Shown here: positions 21,801-30,936 of the stretch, in pieces
How the letters are laid out: each line of letters begins with the position of its first letter
Position numbering within the stretch: position 1 is the first letter of the stretch
Source of the DNA: Marinagarivorans algicola
Lineage (GTDB): Bacteria > Pseudomonadota > Gammaproteobacteria > Pseudomonadales > Cellvibrionaceae
DNA length: 64,000 nucleotides
Assembly: GCF_001292705.1 (NCBI RefSeq)
Contig: NZ_LGAK01000011.1
Location: 62,001 to 126,000 of the forward strand
Reading direction: 5' to 3'
Made by a program: the position numbers and the translations under genes
The notes under the pieces: model-generated
What the model was told of the DNA's origin: nothing
The model's input: the letters and a program-made list of their open reading frames with translations, nothing else
Database searches by the model: none

Positions 21801-24469
21801 GTCAGCTCCGACTGGCCGAAATAACCCTTTGCGACTCCGATACCTCCAATGTAAATGTCGCCAACGACACCACAGGGTCGGTATCTGAGCTGCTCATCGA
21901 GCACCATCATGGTCTGATTGGAGAGCGGTTTTCCATAAGGCACCAAGTCGGTACCCATCAGGAAGGTGTCTGCTTTAACTGTGTGGTAATTTGACCAAAT
22001 AGACGCTTCTGTCGCGCCACCCAGAGCATGAATCTGAAGGTTCGGAAACACCCTGCTGGCTTCACTCACCAAGTTGATGCTGATAGCATCGCCGCTTAAA
22101 AGCACAGACTGAATGGGCATTTCAACCTCTTCCGGGCGTGAATGCACAAGCATTTCAAAGGACGTCGGTACCGTATTCCAGACAGTCACCTGATGGGCCA
22201 GCACCTGCTGCCACCAGTAATCCGGATCGATGGTGCTGTTGGGACCGCACATTACCAGGGTGCCCCCCGCACCCAATGTGCCAAAGATGTCCCAAACAGA
22301 AAGATCAAAACCCAGTGATGAAATACCAAACGTGACTGTGTCCTGCCCGGGTGCAAACCGATCATTGATGTCCAAACAAGTGTTCACGGCACCCCGGTGA
22401 TCGATCTCAACCCCCTTAGGCGTCCCAGTAGAGCCAGAAGTGAATATGATGTAAGCAAGTCGATCTTCACCAATATCCAGAGCGCTCCAGTCCCCGGTCG
22501 GGGTCAATGTGGTATCGACAACCATCAATTCCACCAGATATTGCTGCTCTTGTCGGTGCCAACTTCTGGGTTGCTCGTTATCGATAAGGGTTTTAGCCTG
22601 AACTAACGCAAACCGGCACCCTGCCATATGAATGATGTTGCGAATTCTATCGTCCGGATGGCTCGGGTTGAGCGGCAGGTAACTGGCACCAGCCATCAGG
22701 ATCCCAATGGCAGAAGCAACCTGTTCCCATCCCTTTTCCTGTACGATAGCCACTGGCTCTTCAGCGCGGACCCCCCGCTGCGTGAGTAACTGTGCAATCG
22801 CCTGGGCATAGTCAGACAACTGTTGGTAGGTCATCTGAATATCTTGATCGATAACCGCCACTTTGGCTGGGTTCTCAGACACCTGTTGCAATACCATCTC
22901 ATGCAACAACTTGGGGACGGGGGAGTCTTTCGCAAACTCCTTTTGCGTGGTGTTGCTCTGTTTGCGTAGTTGCATAGTCGCTTCATCTAACGTGGCGACC
23001 ATGGGTAAATGCTGAGCACCTTGTTGTAGCGTCCGCCAGAAGCAATCCAACATTTGTTGCATCAGCGCCCCATCAAAAATGCTCGTGTCGAAGTCCCAGT
23101 TAATGTGCAACCGCCCATTGATTTCCAGGACCTGATGATCGAGTGACAGTTGCGGTGTTTGCGTCTGCTGATGCACCAGGGAGAAGTTGACACCATCAAA
23201 GCCTTCCAGACGATCCGTAATCCCCAGAAAGGAAGTGAATACGATTGGAAAACCTATGTGCGGATCTTTTTGAACTTCTCTAAGCAGACGCACCGTATCC
23301 AATCCGGTCAAGTCATCTTGCTCGAATGCCAGATTCAATTCGTTCTGTACTTGAGTGGCTCGCGTCAACAGCGGCTCTACCCCAATAACCGGACAGAGCA
23401 CCACGTTCGTAAACTCACCGACAGCATGGTCATAGGACACATCGGCAGGTCGATCGGAGCGAGTAATGGTCAACGTAAAGTCACTGTTTTCAGAATAAAG
23501 GCGTACTACATCACTGAACACGGCAATCAGCAACGCGCTGGAAGTAATCCCATTGTCTTGCGCCAACTGTTTCAGCGAGGCCCACTCAGTGACATGCAAC
23601 TCGCGCGATACCCGTGCAAATGATGCTGCGTTTTTGTCGTCATGTTTGCGGCGAGGTAACTGTGGAGCCTTCGGAAAACTGGCTAATCGCTCTTGCCATT
23701 GTGCAATGACATCGTCTGAAGGCTGACGTTTGGTTCTTATTTTGGCAAATTCCAGGAATGTCGCCGGCTCAACCTGGACTTCGCTAGTACGGCCAGCCAA
23801 TCGTTCTTGATAACATCGAGATACGCGATTACACAGCTCAACGACACTGGTCGCATCCATGAACAACATGTTAACAATCAGCAATAACCTCACTTCTGAA
23901 CCACTACGAGCAACCGCGACATACCAATAATTCCCGTTACGATGGAACTCATTCAATATCGTCTCACGATACACGGCAAAGTTTTCAACATCCGCCACTA
24001 GATGTGAAACGGACTGCCAGTCTGAACGCGGTTTTACGGTTTGTTGAGTGCCGCCCTCGATTGCGGCGTGACACATCGGCTCATTAAGCACCACTTGGTC
24101 CAACGCTTGCCAAAAGACATCAAGATTCAATCCATCGACTTTGAATTCCTGATACACCACGCAGGGACACCCCTCATCGCTGCCCATTAAATAGGACTGC
24201 TGAATATCAAGCACAGGGCTAATCAATACGTCGGATGTTGCTTCTGCTTTCGAGGAATCGTCTTCGATAATTATCAGCCGCTCTAAAACATTTTTTAAAG
24301 GCAAGCCATAAAGTTCCTGAAACGATGGCTTGGGTTCGAGGTTTTGTCTCAGGCGCGCCAAGTCGACTGAATCAAAACCAAAGGAGCTAACGAGCCGGGT
24401 TATATTCTTAACCAGTTCGTCTGTGTCGGTCCTTAATAGGACCGCTAATCGGTTTAGTCGAGAAAGCAT
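6839..24469 (-). CDS. Hybrid NRPS-PKS megasynthase (5,876 residues)
   Basis: Domains with rough positions: aryl-carrier-like domain (1-75, Ser34); heterocyclisation domain (85-500, N200-D205-S208 in place of DxxxxDxxS, then FPIVFTS and [10 protein letters not shown]); adenylation domain (515-1000, [11 protein letters not shown]); PCP (Ser1067); KS1 (Cys1290)-AT1 (Ser1651, malonyl-type HAFH)-KR1 (Tyr2214)-ACP1 (Ser2352)-thioesterase (about 2420-2625, GLSFG, Ser2492); KS2 (Cys2801)-DH2 (His3103)-KR2 (Tyr3657)-ACP2 (Ser3803); KS3 (Cys4047)-DH3 (His4350)-KR3 (Tyr4913)-ACP3 (Ser5060); KS4 (Cys5303)-AT2 (Ser5665, HAFH). The adenylation pocket reads D-L-W-N-L-S-L-I-W-K, one change from the known Cys code DLYNLSLIWK. 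Every KS keeps its Cys and both His motifs. Modules 2 and 3 have no AT. The protein stops after AT2, and module 4 continues on the next protein. Predicted product: a thiazoline with a polyketide tail. The start has AAGGA 8 bp upstream. Confidence 0.95.
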   Translation of the reverse strand: MLSRLNRLAVLLRTDTDELVKNITRLVSSFGFDSVDLARLRQNLEPKPSFQELYGLPLKNVLERLIIIEDDSSKAEATSDVLISPVLDIQQSYLMGSDEGCPCVVYQEFKVDGLNLDVFWQALDQVVLNEPMCHAAIEGGTQQTVKPRSDWQSVSHLVADVENFAVYRETILNEFHRNGNYWYVAVARSGSEVRLLLIVNMLFMDATSVVELCNRVSRCYQERLAGRTSEVQVEPATFLEFAKIRTKRQPSDDVIAQWQERLASFPKAPQLPRRKHDDKNAASFARVSRELHVTEWASLKQLAQDNGITSSALLIAVFSDVVRLYSENSDFTLTITRSDRPADVSYDHAVGEFTNVVLCPVIGVEPLLTRATQVQNELNLAFEQDDLTGLDTVRLLREVQKDPHIGFPIVFTSFLGITDRLEGFDGVNFSLVHQQTQTPQLSLDHQVLEINGRLHINWDFDTSIFDGALMQQMLDCFWRTLQQGAQHLPMVATLDEATMQLRKQSNTTQKEFAKDSPVPKLLHEMVLQQVSENPAKVAVIDQDIQMTYQQLSDYAQAIAQLLTQRGVRAEEPVAIVQEKGWEQVASAIGILMAGASYLPLNPSHPDDRIRNIIHMAGCRFALVQAKTLIDNEQPRSWHRQEQQYLVELMVVDTTLTPTGDWSALDIGEDRLAYIIFTSGSTGTPKGVEIDHRGAVNTCLDINDRFAPGQDTVTFGISSLGFDLSVWDIFGTLGAGGTLVMCGPNSTIDPDYWWQQVLAHQVTVWNTVPTSFEMLVHSRPEEVEMPIQSVLLSGDAISINLVSEASRVFPNLQIHALGGATEASIWSNYHTVKADTFLMGTDLVPYGKPLSNQTMMVLDEQLRYRPCGVVGDIYIGGIGVAKGYFGQSELTAEKFIDSGEFGRIYQTGDLGRYLANGEIEIIGRKDSQVKVGGHRVELSEIERCAERLDDVARAAVVHIPGAGSRVVGFYTGAAAKQQVRRYVEEHLPDYMAPNTWIQLETIPLTANSKVDMKQLRLIAQASGNESHEIESIYIQDVKTILGLAAEVLNVPANVLSPTQSLAEQGLTSLYAVQLVNRLNQAYQTKLSYTLLFNYPTANKLAAYLVQGLATSPKQVSKPANRSNEPIAIIATSCRLPGGVTSSDEFFHQLLRSDDVFTEIPKSRFDIDQIYSPSIGEGGGSYVRRGAFIGDITGFDHDLFGISRAEAYYMDPQQRHMMEVTYEAIVNAGYTVEELTGSDTGVFIGQMNYDWMMDFDYSREYASTGSAPSITSNRLSYVFDWQGPSMTVDTACSSSLVAVDMAVERLRKGDCSLAVAGGVNLILSPEPYVFTCQSRMLSPNERCATFDEQADGIIRGEGVGAVLLKRLSDAEADGDPILAIIRGSAVNQDGRSASLTAPNGLAQQAVYRAALADAELKGSDVDYLECHGTGTTLGDPIEVESIRTVMAEQREQPIILGALKTNLGHLEGAAGITGLIKAIEVMRHRVVPPNRHFQRLNPKIQLTDSEAKIPTEVTALGSVGTLTGAVSSFGYGGTNAHLILQSYEGSERIMKNPTVWMFSGQGSLLPGSVNALYQKNDTFRLALTEYLSVAEAHIDAKHLRGSLLEMILTPSDAAKRAMIQTQLQQPALVAVQLAQVAMWEQRGLHPKTVLGHSIGELSAAVVLGVLSAEDAIQLAAKRGALMGDCPPGHMAAINERFEVLQFKLPAHASISAVNAYQQTVIASADKSALNLNGEYEGKVFHLPVSHAFHSPMMAPAAEEFAEVLTSYTLREPRTDIDFISTLSVEKEAHELRSAEYWANQMVSTVQFLDAVKALKLQLKGNEAIIEFGASPTLLNLSRVLLEDQKRVCYLNSIDTADGVPSIVPLAPATLGWPALNAKKPLHKPVSASFSSTSSSLAPLPEWVRRPRWINISTPTPASDSDVLVISPMDIHDLPMGWSHGRIDGFAEIATLLNGRSGLPLAYVCGLGSNDVYYLLQLLQEIVHTQIPSRLVVVIPDSLPEAAGVRGLARAAECEMGLMVQVVSTDSELPAVAIRGALSLTQPELRSAQQKWFEVQYETLDQVNDSPRALSSSLMYVITGGLGDLGLRAVRILHRCGARNLLLLGRKTQAQVEPRFTALQSELPDAKVRYVSLDVTDASAMRAFAATLTGGVAGIIHTAGVIDDGLISHQTVARTRRVIAAKVDAGRLLLDELQPSEFMVAYSSIVARLGSVGQSSYCAANSALDGLVEEYASQPVTSIQWGAWSETGMAYRVGLVDKLADEGFGIVEPEQGDQILTHVLLNGVRGIISVSPIESEKRPSSLTRRENSVNVATPNVPTSQWSRTSVLNTVTESLSVFVSGEIDAQMGFMEAGLSSLDLVQFRQALLNALPDTVNIPTQFVFNYPTVEDVVEHLALQLAQVGFDESETDMPQLSYVWQSLNDVTEGEPLFLVGGVMGNIEKTFGPLAAELNVPVYGVMPEIPWELQGRSLSDFAAELLGTLEQQCLYPRFWLGGLSFGATLAIEMGLQLERRRPDALAGLILLDPRHLAPFTAPEDAAPFERLVEGHHYQALVKAPAYWYRSTIPDWDKQSDMMKEASRSFQSDADIEQRCRATLENLLPRHVEGHHFNFLYRFREALAAQIHTDMRPQMEEVNEPIAIVSAACRLPGGVHSREQFWTMLEACEDCISEIPLTRFDVDSIYDANPDARGKSYTRVGGFIDSAESFDHRLFGLSEAEAEVMDPQQRVLLEVVHQALTEAGVDRSDLKGTDTAVFVGLANDDWSSMGRDHEAHNPYFGAGVSSSIMSNRISYLYGLNGPSMTVDTACSSSLVAVDLAVEKLRRGVCSMAIVGGVNIIASPRMYVSACATKALSPQGRCASFDADADGYCRGEGAGAVILKRLRDARQAGDPILAVVRGTAVNQDGKSVSMTAPNGRAQEAVIAEALKNAHVEPKNVDYVECHGTGTPLGDPIEIASLQNVLAKERNTPLVVGSVKSNIGHLEGAAGIVGLIKTVEVLLHRRAPGLVHFKRLNPNISTHPMVLVGAETQLLKPHGELIAGVSSFGFGGTNAHVVLSSYEQPVLNEAKPTVAFQRTAFPWRRLANPLLSRTIDGYLGASLNGPLAQLWKDHAIEGMSLVPAASHLTMMAGLELTHGGDHSSVVCIRDVVFTSPAILSEHEAIRCVQQDTFTCIEVGRSSQWQMVAQSQTARAEPVMNAATMPDLVEVQARTERVRYEDKIRAVGERIDFGPGYQRLDELWLNDREGLAKVSVSGLQPIEWTLTLLAPPVLDAGLQLLGLPHLEQTGLCVPFAVDEATFSTLSHQPDSVWLYVEIKAVHQKQVSGDVYIYSEQGQCLAALRGVTCRAWQHQNPLARHLYDTHWKATPMPLKTTSGVLLSSSVNDLSGLASGWSGYEIHQMESLPEWWSPSVERIVWIADETNIETTLTWLQWFNDRQPSTPLAILVPTEHPEPSPIIALVRSVRLENPSLDLRCLQGPRKDIVHVAQTRDIWGPDEDYRWQAGQGSVIRLSNAVVPDLEAIAVQANRTYVVSGGHGALGEVATQYLLAQGATHVVRLSRQSLPSLETNSAVQVITRQCDVSSAQEVQALYSWLQQAQWPTVAGVIHTAGVLADATLANQSMEKFRTAAAAKVQGAVHLREYLAPTDFMLLYSSAASVFGAPGQSSYVYANAQLDSLARQWQSGRARVLSIQWGPWSEAGMAARHGALERAQLWGYQSIDPAQGTAFIHYLLQRGFNGCVCVCPVDWVQFDSKAPYFEAFTVQDVQATVVDTEAFEQVWSESEIRDGVRRAAVKAMGKHVDDDISLMANGLDSLSGVVLAQELSQMFDLTLGAIFTINHPTIDEMVVELAQKAPTRTMTRMKDTRSAVPLMQAADDLSYSVRSNAREPIAIVSTACRLPGGVCSPQDFWQLLENKSDAISEIPRSRFDIDEVYDPDVNAVGKSYTRKGGFVDGLEYFDHVFFDIPQIEAEAMDPHQRLMLSTGFEAFHQLGYSRSDLKGENIGVFVGVSNQDWMVTQGAEQEHNPYFGPGVSFSIMANRVSYVLGLTGPSMTIDTACSSSLVALDVAVEKLRQHDCDAALVGGVNVMMHARTFIGSCAANMLSPSGRCASFDESADGYCRGEGAGAVVLKRLSDAEASGDPIVAVIHGTAVNQDGASATMTAPNGKAQQAVLRKAYQNAGIDPASVDYVECHGTGTPLGDPIEVDALNKVLGEHRNKPLVLGSAKSNIGHLEGAAGIVGLIKATEVLNRRLAPGICHFQKLNPNINVKDTALHLSAEGMPLNASARLIAGVSSFGFGGTNAHVVLSTHPRGVRQHPSAAAPYQPVYLPWRRLPNPLLSYQTGTGFGARLNGELAALFSDHRFSDQVLVPAASHLTMLAGLRLRTGRRNGEGVAVQQVVFTQPAIVDGSGAEIRCVQSSGLSIELAQEDQWYRVAEAGRCVDLMHPAAFEHDVEEVIKRCTEVPYHDRLAALGTLGAQFGAGYQNIHQLYVGSREGVANVKVALNATTLSLALIAPATLDAGIQLLGLLSEQDDRLLVPYRVAEARFYVVSKQPTELFAYARVSDVHAQGLVGDVWLFLADGQCLAHLQGLECRQFRPEGDVLNHLYKVTQQPANAPVIDLKVSTGVLVTAQSESTLQLPFGWQMISRKTWTLAPSVQASNSSQLIWDARDLASAADALSLLQSVFSHPAIPSVILVLSEGSDWTAYVQALCQSALLEHPDRSIQCVVLTSSEALARLFEHPLPGDEPVVRANEQGWNVDRLMPASLPRSAQQAVRTSATYIISGGLGALGLATANWLISQGATHLLLVGRSVQLSAAVAEQLKVLQGKAQVAYVACDISQRAGLQSAIQPTLAHWPEVAGVFHTAGVLTDAILTNQTPSMLAQSMAVKVVGAEHLFEICQPSDVMMMFSSASAVFGSLGQSSYAASNALMDTLVKRWSGRGVQVVSVQWGAWSDTGMAVRSGAAARSIDAGFGSISTAQGLQVLDRILRSGQSGVWCYCPFDWSRVMLTSPLIEAFKPVERVSPTENRQETTVATISEIELKLIVRSAVRKALGQDVSDDDPLMAKGLDSLNGVALAQEIGRSVGLSLGAIFTINHPSINDMVAELLTLAPQRITTVEQPVPSRAAVSTLATTSVELPSNGNHDIAVVSVACKLPGAVEDTDELWQMLLTKPELMREVPKHRFDLDPFYDPDPAVLGKTYTKHGSFLDDVDAFDHEFFNIPVVEARAMDPQQRLLLEVACEAFYRAGYDMDSLKSQDIGVFVGQMSHDWAHMHGDRLLHDPYFGAGSAASITSNRISYLFGLSGPSMTLDTACSSSLVALDLAVNKLRQRDCSAALVGGVNLMLSHRSFIGCCAANMLSHAGRCASFDASADGYSRGEGVGAVVLKRLSDAEACGDDILAVIKGTAVNQDGRSASLTAPNGKAQQQVIQRALDDAGYRGRDLDFVECHGTGTPLGDPIEIDALQRVTGEGREKPLAVGTIKSNIGHLEGAAGIIGFIKAVESVRRRQVPGLAHFEMLNPKIDLTGSKLIIGSEATALSTGKVIGGVSSFGFGGTNAHVVLESYGEASTNPESPASRSSNEGVSMLFTGQGALQSGVLKALYSADAVFRDALQNYTSKLQSYGIDLLPALLEPSDEHTRFLTPTRTQQPALVAMQLAMLEMWQNRGIRPATVLGHSVGEFAAAVAAGVMSPDQALELAVVRGQAMMDCEPGSMAALMVARSELEPLPEGIVCAAENGPKLTIVAGAKETLIPWLQQHHAGGFIELPVSHAFHSPMMDPAQDKLRQHLSSHSLHTPTDVKFISTLTGQAEAEALTDADYWGEQMVQSVKYLAAVRALFESTEQPTTVIELGPGNTLIKMAQRIVDGAHPQWIESVDPTVHQIKGIIHV

Positions 24470-24502
24470 GACAAGTCCTTTTAGTTGTATATCCGTGATA
24501 TA

Positions 24503-25336
24503 TCATTGAGTTATGAAAAAAAGTTCCAGGCTTTTAGCCAGTGATTCTGGTTGGTCCAGCATAATCGAGTGGCCCGCACGTGGGATCTTGACGGAACGCA
24601 AACTGGATAAATGGGTTTTCATCTGGGTGACTATTCCATCCGTCAGCACACTGGAAAGCTCCCCCTGAATGACCAAGACGGGCATCACCAGCCGACCGAG
24701 CAAAGACCAGACATTTTCCGACCGGAGAATGCCTCCTTCGCACAAAATAGCTTTCAAAAAGAGTGAATCGGTATTTGTGAAAATCAGTCTATCGACGATA
24801 CGTATATTGGTAGCCGCCAGTCGTTCAATATCCTGATCAGAGCACAGCAAATAGCTGTTGCGTAAAAACGTCTTGTAGGTTTCGACAGAAGTGAACTTTG
24901 TTGGGCGCTCGTACTTATGCTTCAAAAATCTATACACGGTATCGTTCAAAATCGGAGCCGAATCCACCAATACCAAACTCAAAACCGACTCAGAATATTG
25001 CGCTGAATACTCCAGACAGATTTTGCCACCAAGAGAATGTCCCACCAGATGAAAACTAGATAAACTCAACTCGATACAAACCTGATGCAAATCCAGGCAC
25101 AGCCGCTCAGTTTGATAGTTTCCCTGTTTTGCGTGAGCTGACAATCCATTTCCCCGTATGTCTAAAGCAACAACGAAGTAATGAACAGATAAGTACTCAG
25201 CGAAGGTAGACCAGACGATGGAGTTTTGATCAAGCCCATGAACTAAAACAACGGCAGGGTTCTGACAATCACCCCAAGTCCGAATCAGTAACGCCGTTTT
25301 GTCACAGGTTACGATAAAACGTTCAACAGGGCTCAT
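24503..25336 (-). CDS. Alpha/beta-fold hydrolase
   Basis: A 277-residue alpha/beta hydrolase, taking the ATG at 25,334-25,336 (MSPVERF) as start; the longer frame from 25,435 would overlap dinB by 113 bp. Motifs: oxyanion-side VLVHGLDQ, DIRGNGLS, nucleophile elbow GHSLGG, and a late GH in RAGHSIMLDQP as catalytic His. The family covers esterases, lipases and stand-alone thioesterase-like enzymes. It overlaps the dinB stop by 14 bp and ends 33 bp before the megasynthase start, so it belongs to the operon. It could hydrolyse stalled or finished acyl chains or process the product; no sequence motif decides between these. Confidence 0.85.
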   Translation of the reverse strand: MSPVERFIVTCDKTALLIRTWGDCQNPAVVLVHGLDQNSIVWSTFAEYLSVHYFVVALDIRGNGLSAHAKQGNYQTERLCLDLHQVCIELSLSSFHLVGHSLGGKICLEYSAQYSESVLSLVLVDSAPILNDTVYRFLKHKYERPTKFTSVETYKTFLRNSYLLCSDQDIERLAATNIRIVDRLIFTNTDSLFLKAILCEGGILRSENVWSLLGRLVMPVLVIQGELSSVLTDGIVTQMKTHLSSLRSVKIPRAGHSIMLDQPESLAKSLELFFITQ

Positions 25337-26483
25337 CGAGCAATCGCAATTCAAACTGTTCTGAATGACTGTCTTTGAAACGAACTCCAATTCCAAGCAA
25401 TCGAATGCTAGCATGTTTATCAACGAAGACTTCAAACTGTTCCGTGAGCTTTTCTAGGGATTCATCAGACCATGCTCGATGCTCTATCAAGTCACGGGAC
25501 TCCACTTTTGTAAGTGGAATGGTTTTTGTCTTCGTGTTGAAATGCTCATCACGAAACTTTAAGATAGCTTGAGCGATCGTTCGCTGGTGAAAATGCGCAT
25601 GGTCCAGTGCAGAAAATTTGTGGTGAAAGAGTACAGATAAATCGTCAATGGCTTTCTCAAGTCCACTGAATTCCAGTGGCTCGTAATACGTTGTCTCTGA
25701 AGTAAAGGTTTGACGCAACCGAAAGGGTTCAACTTCGGCATGGCATATCCCGTGACAAAACTTATATATTTTTGTTGCTTTGTTGGCACCCAATATACCG
25801 GTGAGCTTGGGTAAATGACTGTCCATGACATCCTGCGCTGTCGTTAGATTGATCGACTTCAAAAGACGTGCGCTGTTTGGACCAATGCCAGGAATTTTTC
25901 GAACTGGCAGAGACCCCATAAAATCGAGTCGCTGCTCAGGAGTAATAACACACATTCCATTCGGTTTGTTCCAGTCACTGGCGATCTTTGCCACGAGTTT
26001 ATTAAATGAAACACCCGCACTGCAGGTTAATTGCGTGCGATTCCAAATATCAACCATGATTTGTTGCGCCAACAACGTCGCAGAACCATTACATGTTTGC
26101 ACGTCGGTAACGTCAAGATAAGCTTCGTCTAAACCAACGGTCTGAACTTTGTGAGTATATTGTTCAAAGATCTTGCGAATTTCTGCTGAAATTGCCTTGT
26201 ACAATTCAAAATTCGGATGCAGCAATCTCAGATGTTGGCATTTTTTAAAAGCCTCATAGGTAGATTGACCGGCACCAACGCCGAATTCCCTTGCTATGTA
26301 ATTCGCTGTACATACAACGCCACGAGTTGGTGTGGGACCACCAATGATGATCGGGATATTTTTCAACTCTGGATGATCGCGTTCTTCAACCTGAGCGTAA
26401 AAACAATCCATATCAATATGGATGATCTTGCGAGTAGGAGAATACTCTGTGATATCCTTTATCGTATTTATATTCTGTAGCAT
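25323..26483 (-). CDS. dinB: DNA polymerase IV (Y-family translesion polymerase)
   Basis: A 386-residue Y-family polymerase. The N-terminus has HIDMDCFYAQVE with metal-binding Asp24 and Tyr29 at the steric-gate position (Phe in Escherichia coli Pol IV); GLDEAYLD carries the second catalytic acidic pair; VRKIPGIGPNSARLL is the helix-hairpin-helix region; a little-finger domain follows. Pol IV bypasses minor-groove N2-dG lesions in other bacteria. It is the first gene of the operon, overlaps the hydrolase by 14 bp, and has AAGG 6 bp before its ATG. I see no LexA box (CTG-N10-CAG) in the 130 bp upstream, so it probably follows the cargo promoter rather than SOS control. It is a second polymerase in the ICE besides UmuC. 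Confidence 0.93.
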   Translation of the reverse strand: MLQNINTIKDITEYSPTRKIIHIDMDCFYAQVEERDHPELKNIPIIIGGPTPTRGVVCTANYIAREFGVGAGQSTYEAFKKCQHLRLLHPNFELYKAISAEIRKIFEQYTHKVQTVGLDEAYLDVTDVQTCNGSATLLAQQIMVDIWNRTQLTCSAGVSFNKLVAKIASDWNKPNGMCVITPEQRLDFMGSLPVRKIPGIGPNSARLLKSINLTTAQDVMDSHLPKLTGILGANKATKIYKFCHGICHAEVEPFRLRQTFTSETTYYEPLEFSGLEKAIDDLSVLFHHKFSALDHAHFHQRTIAQAILKFRDEHFNTKTKTIPLTKVESRDLIEHRAWSDESLEKLTEQFEVFVDKHASIRLLGIGVRFKDSHSEQFELRLLDEPC

Positions 26484-26870
26484 TCCTTGCCTTATACATC
26501 TAAACTTTGCTTACATATTAAGTAGATAGGGCCGACTTGCAGAAAGACGCTACTACAAAATGATTGATGCTGCTTACCCCAAAGAATTTAAGGTAAGTCA
26601 CGGTTAGGCCTTTGTTGCCATGTTACTAGACAGCTTGGATTTTCTCAGGCGAACATTTCATATGTTTCCCGATAAACTGGTTGAACAGCTGATAAGCGAA
26701 AGCAGGCATACATCCTCGCCATCTCAACGGTGACATTCTAGAAACAGCGATCGTCATGAATTCTAACATATGCACCAATATTAATACAAGCCATTCACAT
26801 TCGGTCCTAATTACCACTAATAGTAAGCTACCTTAGAGCTATGCTTCTTGTAATCCAGAATCGTGCGCGA
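26484..26870. other. Upstream region of the biosynthetic operon
   Basis: About 390 bp between the dinB start and the IS1-family element. It should hold the promoter for the leftward operon; I could not pick convincing -35 and -10 boxes. A short coding-like stretch on the plus strand (about 26,628-26,730, reading LLDSLDFLRRTFHMFPDKL) has stops on both sides and looks like a fragment of a lost gene. No family could be assigned. Confidence 0.3.
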
Positions 26871-27638
26871 GACTCAAATCGGTAGAAGTGTGTTAAAATA
26901 GCTCATTGATTTCTCTTTGTTTTTAACTCATGGCTACCATTCAAGTTCAATGTCGTTTCTGCAATGAAACTGAACCTGCCCGTAAGCACGGAAAGGGACA
27001 TTCAGGCTTTCTTCGCTTAAGATTTATCGAATGTAAGAAGAGCTTTCAACTCGACTACGTTTATGAGGCTCGTAAGCCTGATGTAAAAGGAAAAATAGTA
27101 GGGATGCCAATGAATAGCTATGGCGTTAGAGAGACTGCCCGAGTACTAATGTAGCGTACAACATGGTTCTAAACACTTTAAAAAACTCTCACCGAAGCAA
27201 GTGACTACCATTCCTTTCGATAAAGCGAATATCACGATTATGTGCGAGGTTGACGAGCAATGGTCATTTGTTGGTAACAAGAAGAATCGACGTTGGTTTT
27301 TGTATGCATGAACCACACTACAAGCGCATCATTCCCCATGCGTTCAGTAAACGAAATACGGATGCGCTGCAAGCCTTACTCGTTTTACTTAAACCATTCG
27401 ACATTAGCTTCTTTTTCACTGATGACTTCAGTATTTACACAAAAGAACTACCAGGAGAAAACATGTTGTAGCCAAAAGGTTCACTCAGCGCATTGAGCGG
27501 ACCAATCTGACTTTATGTTCAAGACTAAAGCGACTCGTTCGTAAAACGATCAGTTTTCAAATCAGAAGAGATGCATGACAAAGTTATAGGGACGTTTATC
27601 GAACGAGAGTTCTATTGATGATTCAACCGATTTGAGTC
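26871..27638 (+). mobile_element. IS1-family insertion sequence, decayed
   Basis: The element is bounded by 13-bp perfect inverted repeats, GACTCAAATCGGT at 26,871-26,883 and its reverse complement at 27,626-27,638, giving 768 bp, the length of classical IS1. The first frame (26,930-27,154) is an InsA-like protein with CRFCNETEPARKHGKGHSGF and RFIECKKSFQLDYVYEA. The following InsB-like frame is recognisable in pieces (CEVDEQWSFVGNKKNRRWF, AKRFTQRIERTNLTL, EEMHDKVIGTFIEREFY-stop) but is broken by frameshifts and stops, so it cannot make an intact transposase. No clear target duplication is visible in the flanks, which suggests an old or rearranged insertion. It separates the cargo operon from the ICE backbone. 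Confidence 0.85.
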
Positions 27639-27664
27639 ATGACTGATTTCAAATATCCAAGGGA

Positions 27665-28561
27665 CTATGGAAGGGCTTTAAATCGATTGCGGGCATCTTT
27701 GTAATAATAGTGGGCATGTTCAATACAAATCATCCAGGAGGTTTGCTCTTGGGTTAACTGGTCTTCGCTGATTTCGCGCCACCAATGTTTGTTGGCACCT
27801 TTAACACCGTCATGCCAGCGGTAACCACGCTCTTTTAAATAGTCCTTTACGTCAAACGGCGCACCAAACGCACGAACTAACACAGTTCGCCTGTCTGCTT
27901 CAGACAACAAGTTTGCAACGGACTCGGGCAACAAATGAAACAGCCAGGCCATCGCCAAACAATCGGTTGCAGCTCGGTGTCCTTCATAAAACCAACCTAA
28001 GCGAAGCAGCAGGTACTCAAGTTTTCGACTTTCAAAACCCAGCGCCTTCCAATCTATGCCACTGGCTGAGCAGGCCCAAGATAGATGGCCTAATGTGGCA
28101 AACCGCTTTTCAAAGAAAGGACGATCAAACTGAGCATTATGCGCGACCACCAGCGGATCATCGGATAACCAACTCGCTACCAGTTCATCATCAATGCGCT
28201 GGCCTTGCACCATATCATCGGTGATACCGGTTAACTCGGTAATCAGCTCAGGGATTGGCTTGCCGGGATCTTAATACAGGCTGATCACATCAACAATCGA
28301 CACAATACGCTTAGCTGATGGGCTGTAAAGCACCTTAACCATACCAAGCTCAATAATGGACTCATCATCGGCAGACAGTCCGGTTGTCTCTGTATCGAGC
28401 AGCACCATTGGCTGTTCATCACCGACCACCGGAGAGAGTTCAAGTGGCCAGGGCTGCGGCTCACGCGTTAAAGGAATACGTTCCAGCAATCTAAAATCTT
28501 CTGGTCTTTCTGGGATATCCGCGAGGCGCTCTAGCGGAAATGGCGCAGGGGCTCTTGTCAT
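27665..28561 (-). pseudogene. DnaQ-type 3'-5' exonuclease interrupted by one stop codon
   Basis: Two frames in the same register together give a full DEDD exonuclease. The N-terminal part has MVLLDTETTGL (ExoI) and the C-terminal part has VVAHNAQFDRPFF (ExoII) and GHRAATDCLAMAWLF (ExoIII). They are separated by a single in-frame TAA at 28,271-28,273, in ISLY-stop-DPGKPIPELITELTG, where CAA (Gln) would restore the protein. The start taken is the ATG at 28,561, behind GAGG; an upstream ATG at 28,606 is possible. A C-to-T change or a sequencing error could explain the stop. Related exonuclease genes travel with ICE backbones, and this one is divergent from umuDC. Confidence 0.8.
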
Positions 28562-28683
28562 TGATGGTTCCTCTTCAATTCTATTGTTCGCTTTAGGTGA
28601 TTTCACTGTGCCACAGTTTTTTCTAAATGCACCTTGGATACCTCAGCGTTTTTTTAATCTTTCTACTGGGTGAACCCATGTAT

Positions 28684-28776
28684 GAAGGCTTTGGCTAAGC
28701 CTTTCAGAAAGCCTTAGCTAAACCGTTTAGGTAACCCTTACCGATACCCTTTACGTGTGGCTTAGCCAACCCCTTT
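28684..28776. repeat. Clustered GCTAAGCC/CCTTA-type short repeats
   Basis: This stretch contains several short related motifs (GGCTAAGCCTTT, AAAGCCTTAGCTAAACC, GTAACCCTTACC, TACCCTTTAC, GGCTTAGCC), including an imperfect inverted repeat GCTAAGCCTTT-CAG-AAAGCCTTAGC (10 of 11 positions). It lies in the 590-bp gene-free gap between the exonuclease and umuD. It could be a protein-binding array or a remnant of an origin-like site; nothing decides. The rest of the gap holds no supported gene. Confidence 0.35.
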
Positions 28777-29154
28777 TCAAACGGTCGCAAAAGGCTTGAA
28801 CTGAGTTCGACTGAGCAATTTAATGATGCTCCTAACTTCGCTTTAAGCCAGTAAATTCAATACGAAGCAGAATTTTACTAACTGTTTTTAAACCCTTTGC
28901 GAAGGGTTCAACAAGCCTTGTCTGACGGTTACTTGACCCATGCGTTAACCAGTAGCAGTAACAGGATCAGTAACAGAAACAAGAGCAGTAGGCAGAAGCA
29001 GTATTGTCCAAGCCTTGCAGGCTTTGACGAGGGCGAGCGCTCCCCCACATCAAGCTTTTCAACACAAAAAGAAATCACCCACGACACAACGTCTTACTCG
29101 AACAACTACAGTTTTACCTACAATTTTACTTGTAGAAATCAGCATAGCATTAGA

Positions 29155-29174
29155 TACTGTATAAACAAACAGCA
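29155..29174 (+). promoter_or_regulatory. LexA (SOS) box upstream of umuDC
   Basis: TACTGTATAAACAAACAGCA fits the gammaproteobacterial SOS box: CTG-N10-CAG with an AT-rich centre and the TACTGT left arm. It lies 26 bp before the umuD ATG, the usual place for repression by LexA. It predicts that umuDC of the ICE is induced by DNA damage, as in SXT/R391 rumAB. Confidence 0.75.
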
Positions 29175-29200
29175 TTAATTATGATTTTTCGACGTTCGTC

Positions 29201-29650
29201 ATGAGTGTCTCGCTGATAGGCCGTAGCGGCGCACTTGCCTTCATCAAAGCCAAGCGCCTTCGTATTCCATTGTTCATGGAACGTGTGTCTGCTGGTTTTC
29301 CCTCACCAGCGCAGGATTATGTTGAGCAAACGCTCGACCTTAATGAGCTGTGCATCAAGCGACCGGCTGCAACGTTCTTTGTGCGTGTTGAAGGTGATTC
29401 AATGATTGATGCCGGGATTCACCCAGATGATATTCTGGTGGTTGATCGCTCTGTCCAAGCCGAACACGGTGATATTGTTATCGCTGGCATCCATGGTGAA
29501 CTCACGGTAAAGGAGCTTCAACTGAGGCCGTGCGTCAAGCTGATCCCAAGAAACCAGGCGTATGAGCCCATCCATATTCCTGAAGGGACAGAGTTAGAGA
29601 TATTTGGTGTGGTCACCAATGTGGTGCGAAACATGCGCCGTAAGTCGTGA
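29201..29650 (+). CDS. umuD: UmuD-like SOS mutagenesis protein
   Basis: A 149-residue S24 (LexA/UmuD) protease. The self-cleavage site is Ala31-Gly32 in SAGFPSPAQDY, the catalytic Ser67 lies in GDSMIDAG and Lys104 in ELTVKELQL. Cleavage on RecA filaments yields UmuD', which joins UmuC to form Pol V. The gene sits 26 bp behind a LexA box and 7 bp before umuC. SXT/R391 elements carry a homologous pair, rumAB, at a similar place in the backbone. Confidence 0.93.
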   Translation: MSVSLIGRSGALAFIKAKRLRIPLFMERVSAGFPSPAQDYVEQTLDLNELCIKRPAATFFVRVEGDSMIDAGIHPDDILVVDRSVQAEHGDIVIAGIHGELTVKELQLRPCVKLIPRNQAYEPIHIPEGTELEIFGVVTNVVRNMRRKS

Positions 29651-29657
29651 CGATCCC

Positions 29658-30926
29658 ATGCCTATATTTGCCTTGGTGGACTGCAACAACTTTTACGCCA
29701 GTTGTGAGAAGCTGTTTCGTCCTGATTTAAAAGATACGCCGGTTGTGGTGCTGTCCAACAATGACGGCTGCGTGGTTGCACGCTCGCGTGAAGCTAAGTT
29801 ACTCGGTATTAAAATGGGCGTACCCGTTTTTCAAATCAAAGCTGAAATGCAGCGCCATGGTATTTTGGCATTCTCGTCCAATTACGCGCTGTACGCAGAT
29901 TTGAGCAGTCGAGTGATGCGCACTTTGGAGGAGATGGCACCACGAGTAGAGGTCTACTCCATTGACGAAGCGTTTCTGGATTTAACCGGTATTGAGTCTG
30001 TCCTATCCCTTGTCGAGTTCGGGCAACAAGTGCGAGAGCGCATAGGCCACTGGATTGGGATCACCGTCTGTGTAGGCATTGCACCGACAAAAACACTCGC
30101 CAAGCTGGCAAACCATGCCGCCAAGAAATATCCAGCCACTCAAGGGGTTGTAGACCTGACCAATCCAGATCGGCAACGTCGATTGCTCGCATTAGTTCCG
30201 GTTGATGATGTTTGGGGCGTTGGTAGACGGCTTTCTAAGCGTTTAAATGCGTTGGGTATCACCACAGCCTTAGACCTCGCCAATGCCTCTCCTAGAGCCA
30301 TCAGAGACCAGTTTTCGGTGGTTTTAGAAAGAACCGTCAGAGAGCTCAATGGTGAGTCGTGCATTGAACTTGAAGAGATCCCGCCAACTAAGAAGCAAAT
30401 CGTCTGTAGCCGTTCATTTGGCGTAAAAGTAACGCAATTTGAATTGTTACGTGAGGCCGTATGCGAATACGCAACCCGCGCCACTGAGAAGCTTCGCAAA
30501 GAACAGCAGCAAGCCAAAGTGATGACCGTGTTTATACGTACCAGCCCCTTTAAGGACAACGAGCCGCAATACAGCAACTCCGCATCGGGCGAGTTGTTGA
30601 TACCCAGTTGCGACACGCGGGATTTTATCGAGCTGGCCAGTCACTTACTCAAGCGGATATGGAAGGATGGTTTTCGTTATGCCAAAGCGGGCGTCATGCT
30701 GTCTGACTTTTACGATCCTGGCATGTTTCAACCAGGACTATTCGATGACGTATCGACCCACTCTAATAGCCAGCAGTTAATGTCTGTATTGGACACCATT
30801 AACCAAAGCGGTGCCGGAAAGGTTTTCTTTGCTGGACAAGGTAAGAAGAAAGATTGGTCGATGAAGCGAGAGCATTTGTCTCCCGCCTACACAACACGCT
30901 GGGACCAGTTGCCGCGAGTGAAGTAG
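29658..30926 (+). CDS. umuC: UmuC, catalytic subunit of DNA polymerase V
   Basis: With the ATG at 29,658 (MPIFALVDCNNFYASCEKLF) the protein has 422 residues, the same length as Escherichia coli UmuC. The Y-family palm shows VDCNNFYASCE, the catalytic YSIDEAFLDL and GVGIAPTKTLAKLAN-like segment (CVGIAPTKTLAKLAN), with the C-terminal UmuC-specific region ending near TRWDQLPRV. A longer frame from 29,604 overlaps umuD and adds a non-homologous N-terminus, so it is rejected. It is co-transcribed with umuD under SOS control. Confidence 0.93.
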   Translation: MPIFALVDCNNFYASCEKLFRPDLKDTPVVVLSNNDGCVVARSREAKLLGIKMGVPVFQIKAEMQRHGILAFSSNYALYADLSSRVMRTLEEMAPRVEVYSIDEAFLDLTGIESVLSLVEFGQQVRERIGHWIGITVCVGIAPTKTLAKLANHAAKKYPATQGVVDLTNPDRQRRLLALVPVDDVWGVGRRLSKRLNALGITTALDLANASPRAIRDQFSVVLERTVRELNGESCIELEEIPPTKKQIVCSRSFGVKVTQFELLREAVCEYATRATEKLRKEQQQAKVMTVFIRTSPFKDNEPQYSNSASGELLIPSCDTRDFIELASHLLKRIWKDGFRYAKAGVMLSDFYDPGMFQPGLFDDVSTHSNSQQLMSVLDTINQSGAGKVFFAGQGKKKDWSMKREHLSPAYTTRWDQLPRVK

Positions 30927-30936
30927 CGCAGTTAAC

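Noticed and set aside
6839-24469. Many plus-strand open frames of 60-170 codons opposite the megasynthase
   Set aside because: They are antisense shadows of the long coding frame, with no start signals and repeated patterns caused by the repeated domains.
24503-25435. Long version of the alpha/beta hydrolase starting at 25,435
   Set aside because: It would overlap dinB by 113 bp and adds a non-homologous N-terminus; the ATG at 25,336 gives the normal 14-bp coupled overlap.
26484-26620. SOS box in front of dinB
   Set aside because: No CTG-N10-CAG with an AT-rich centre could be found in this stretch, unlike the clear box before umuD.
26626-26817. Short open frame on the minus strand upstream of dinB
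   Set aside because: No ribosome-binding site or recognisable sequence; it lies opposite a coding-like remnant on the plus strand and reads like a chance frame.
28897-29178. Ninety-three-codon frame before umuD
   Set aside because: Low-complexity Ser/Asn-rich translation that runs through the LexA box and promoter of umuDC; not credible as a gene.
29604-29657. Extended N-terminus of UmuC
   Set aside because: The extra 18 residues lie inside umuD and have no counterpart in UmuC; the ATG at 29,658 gives the standard 422 residues.
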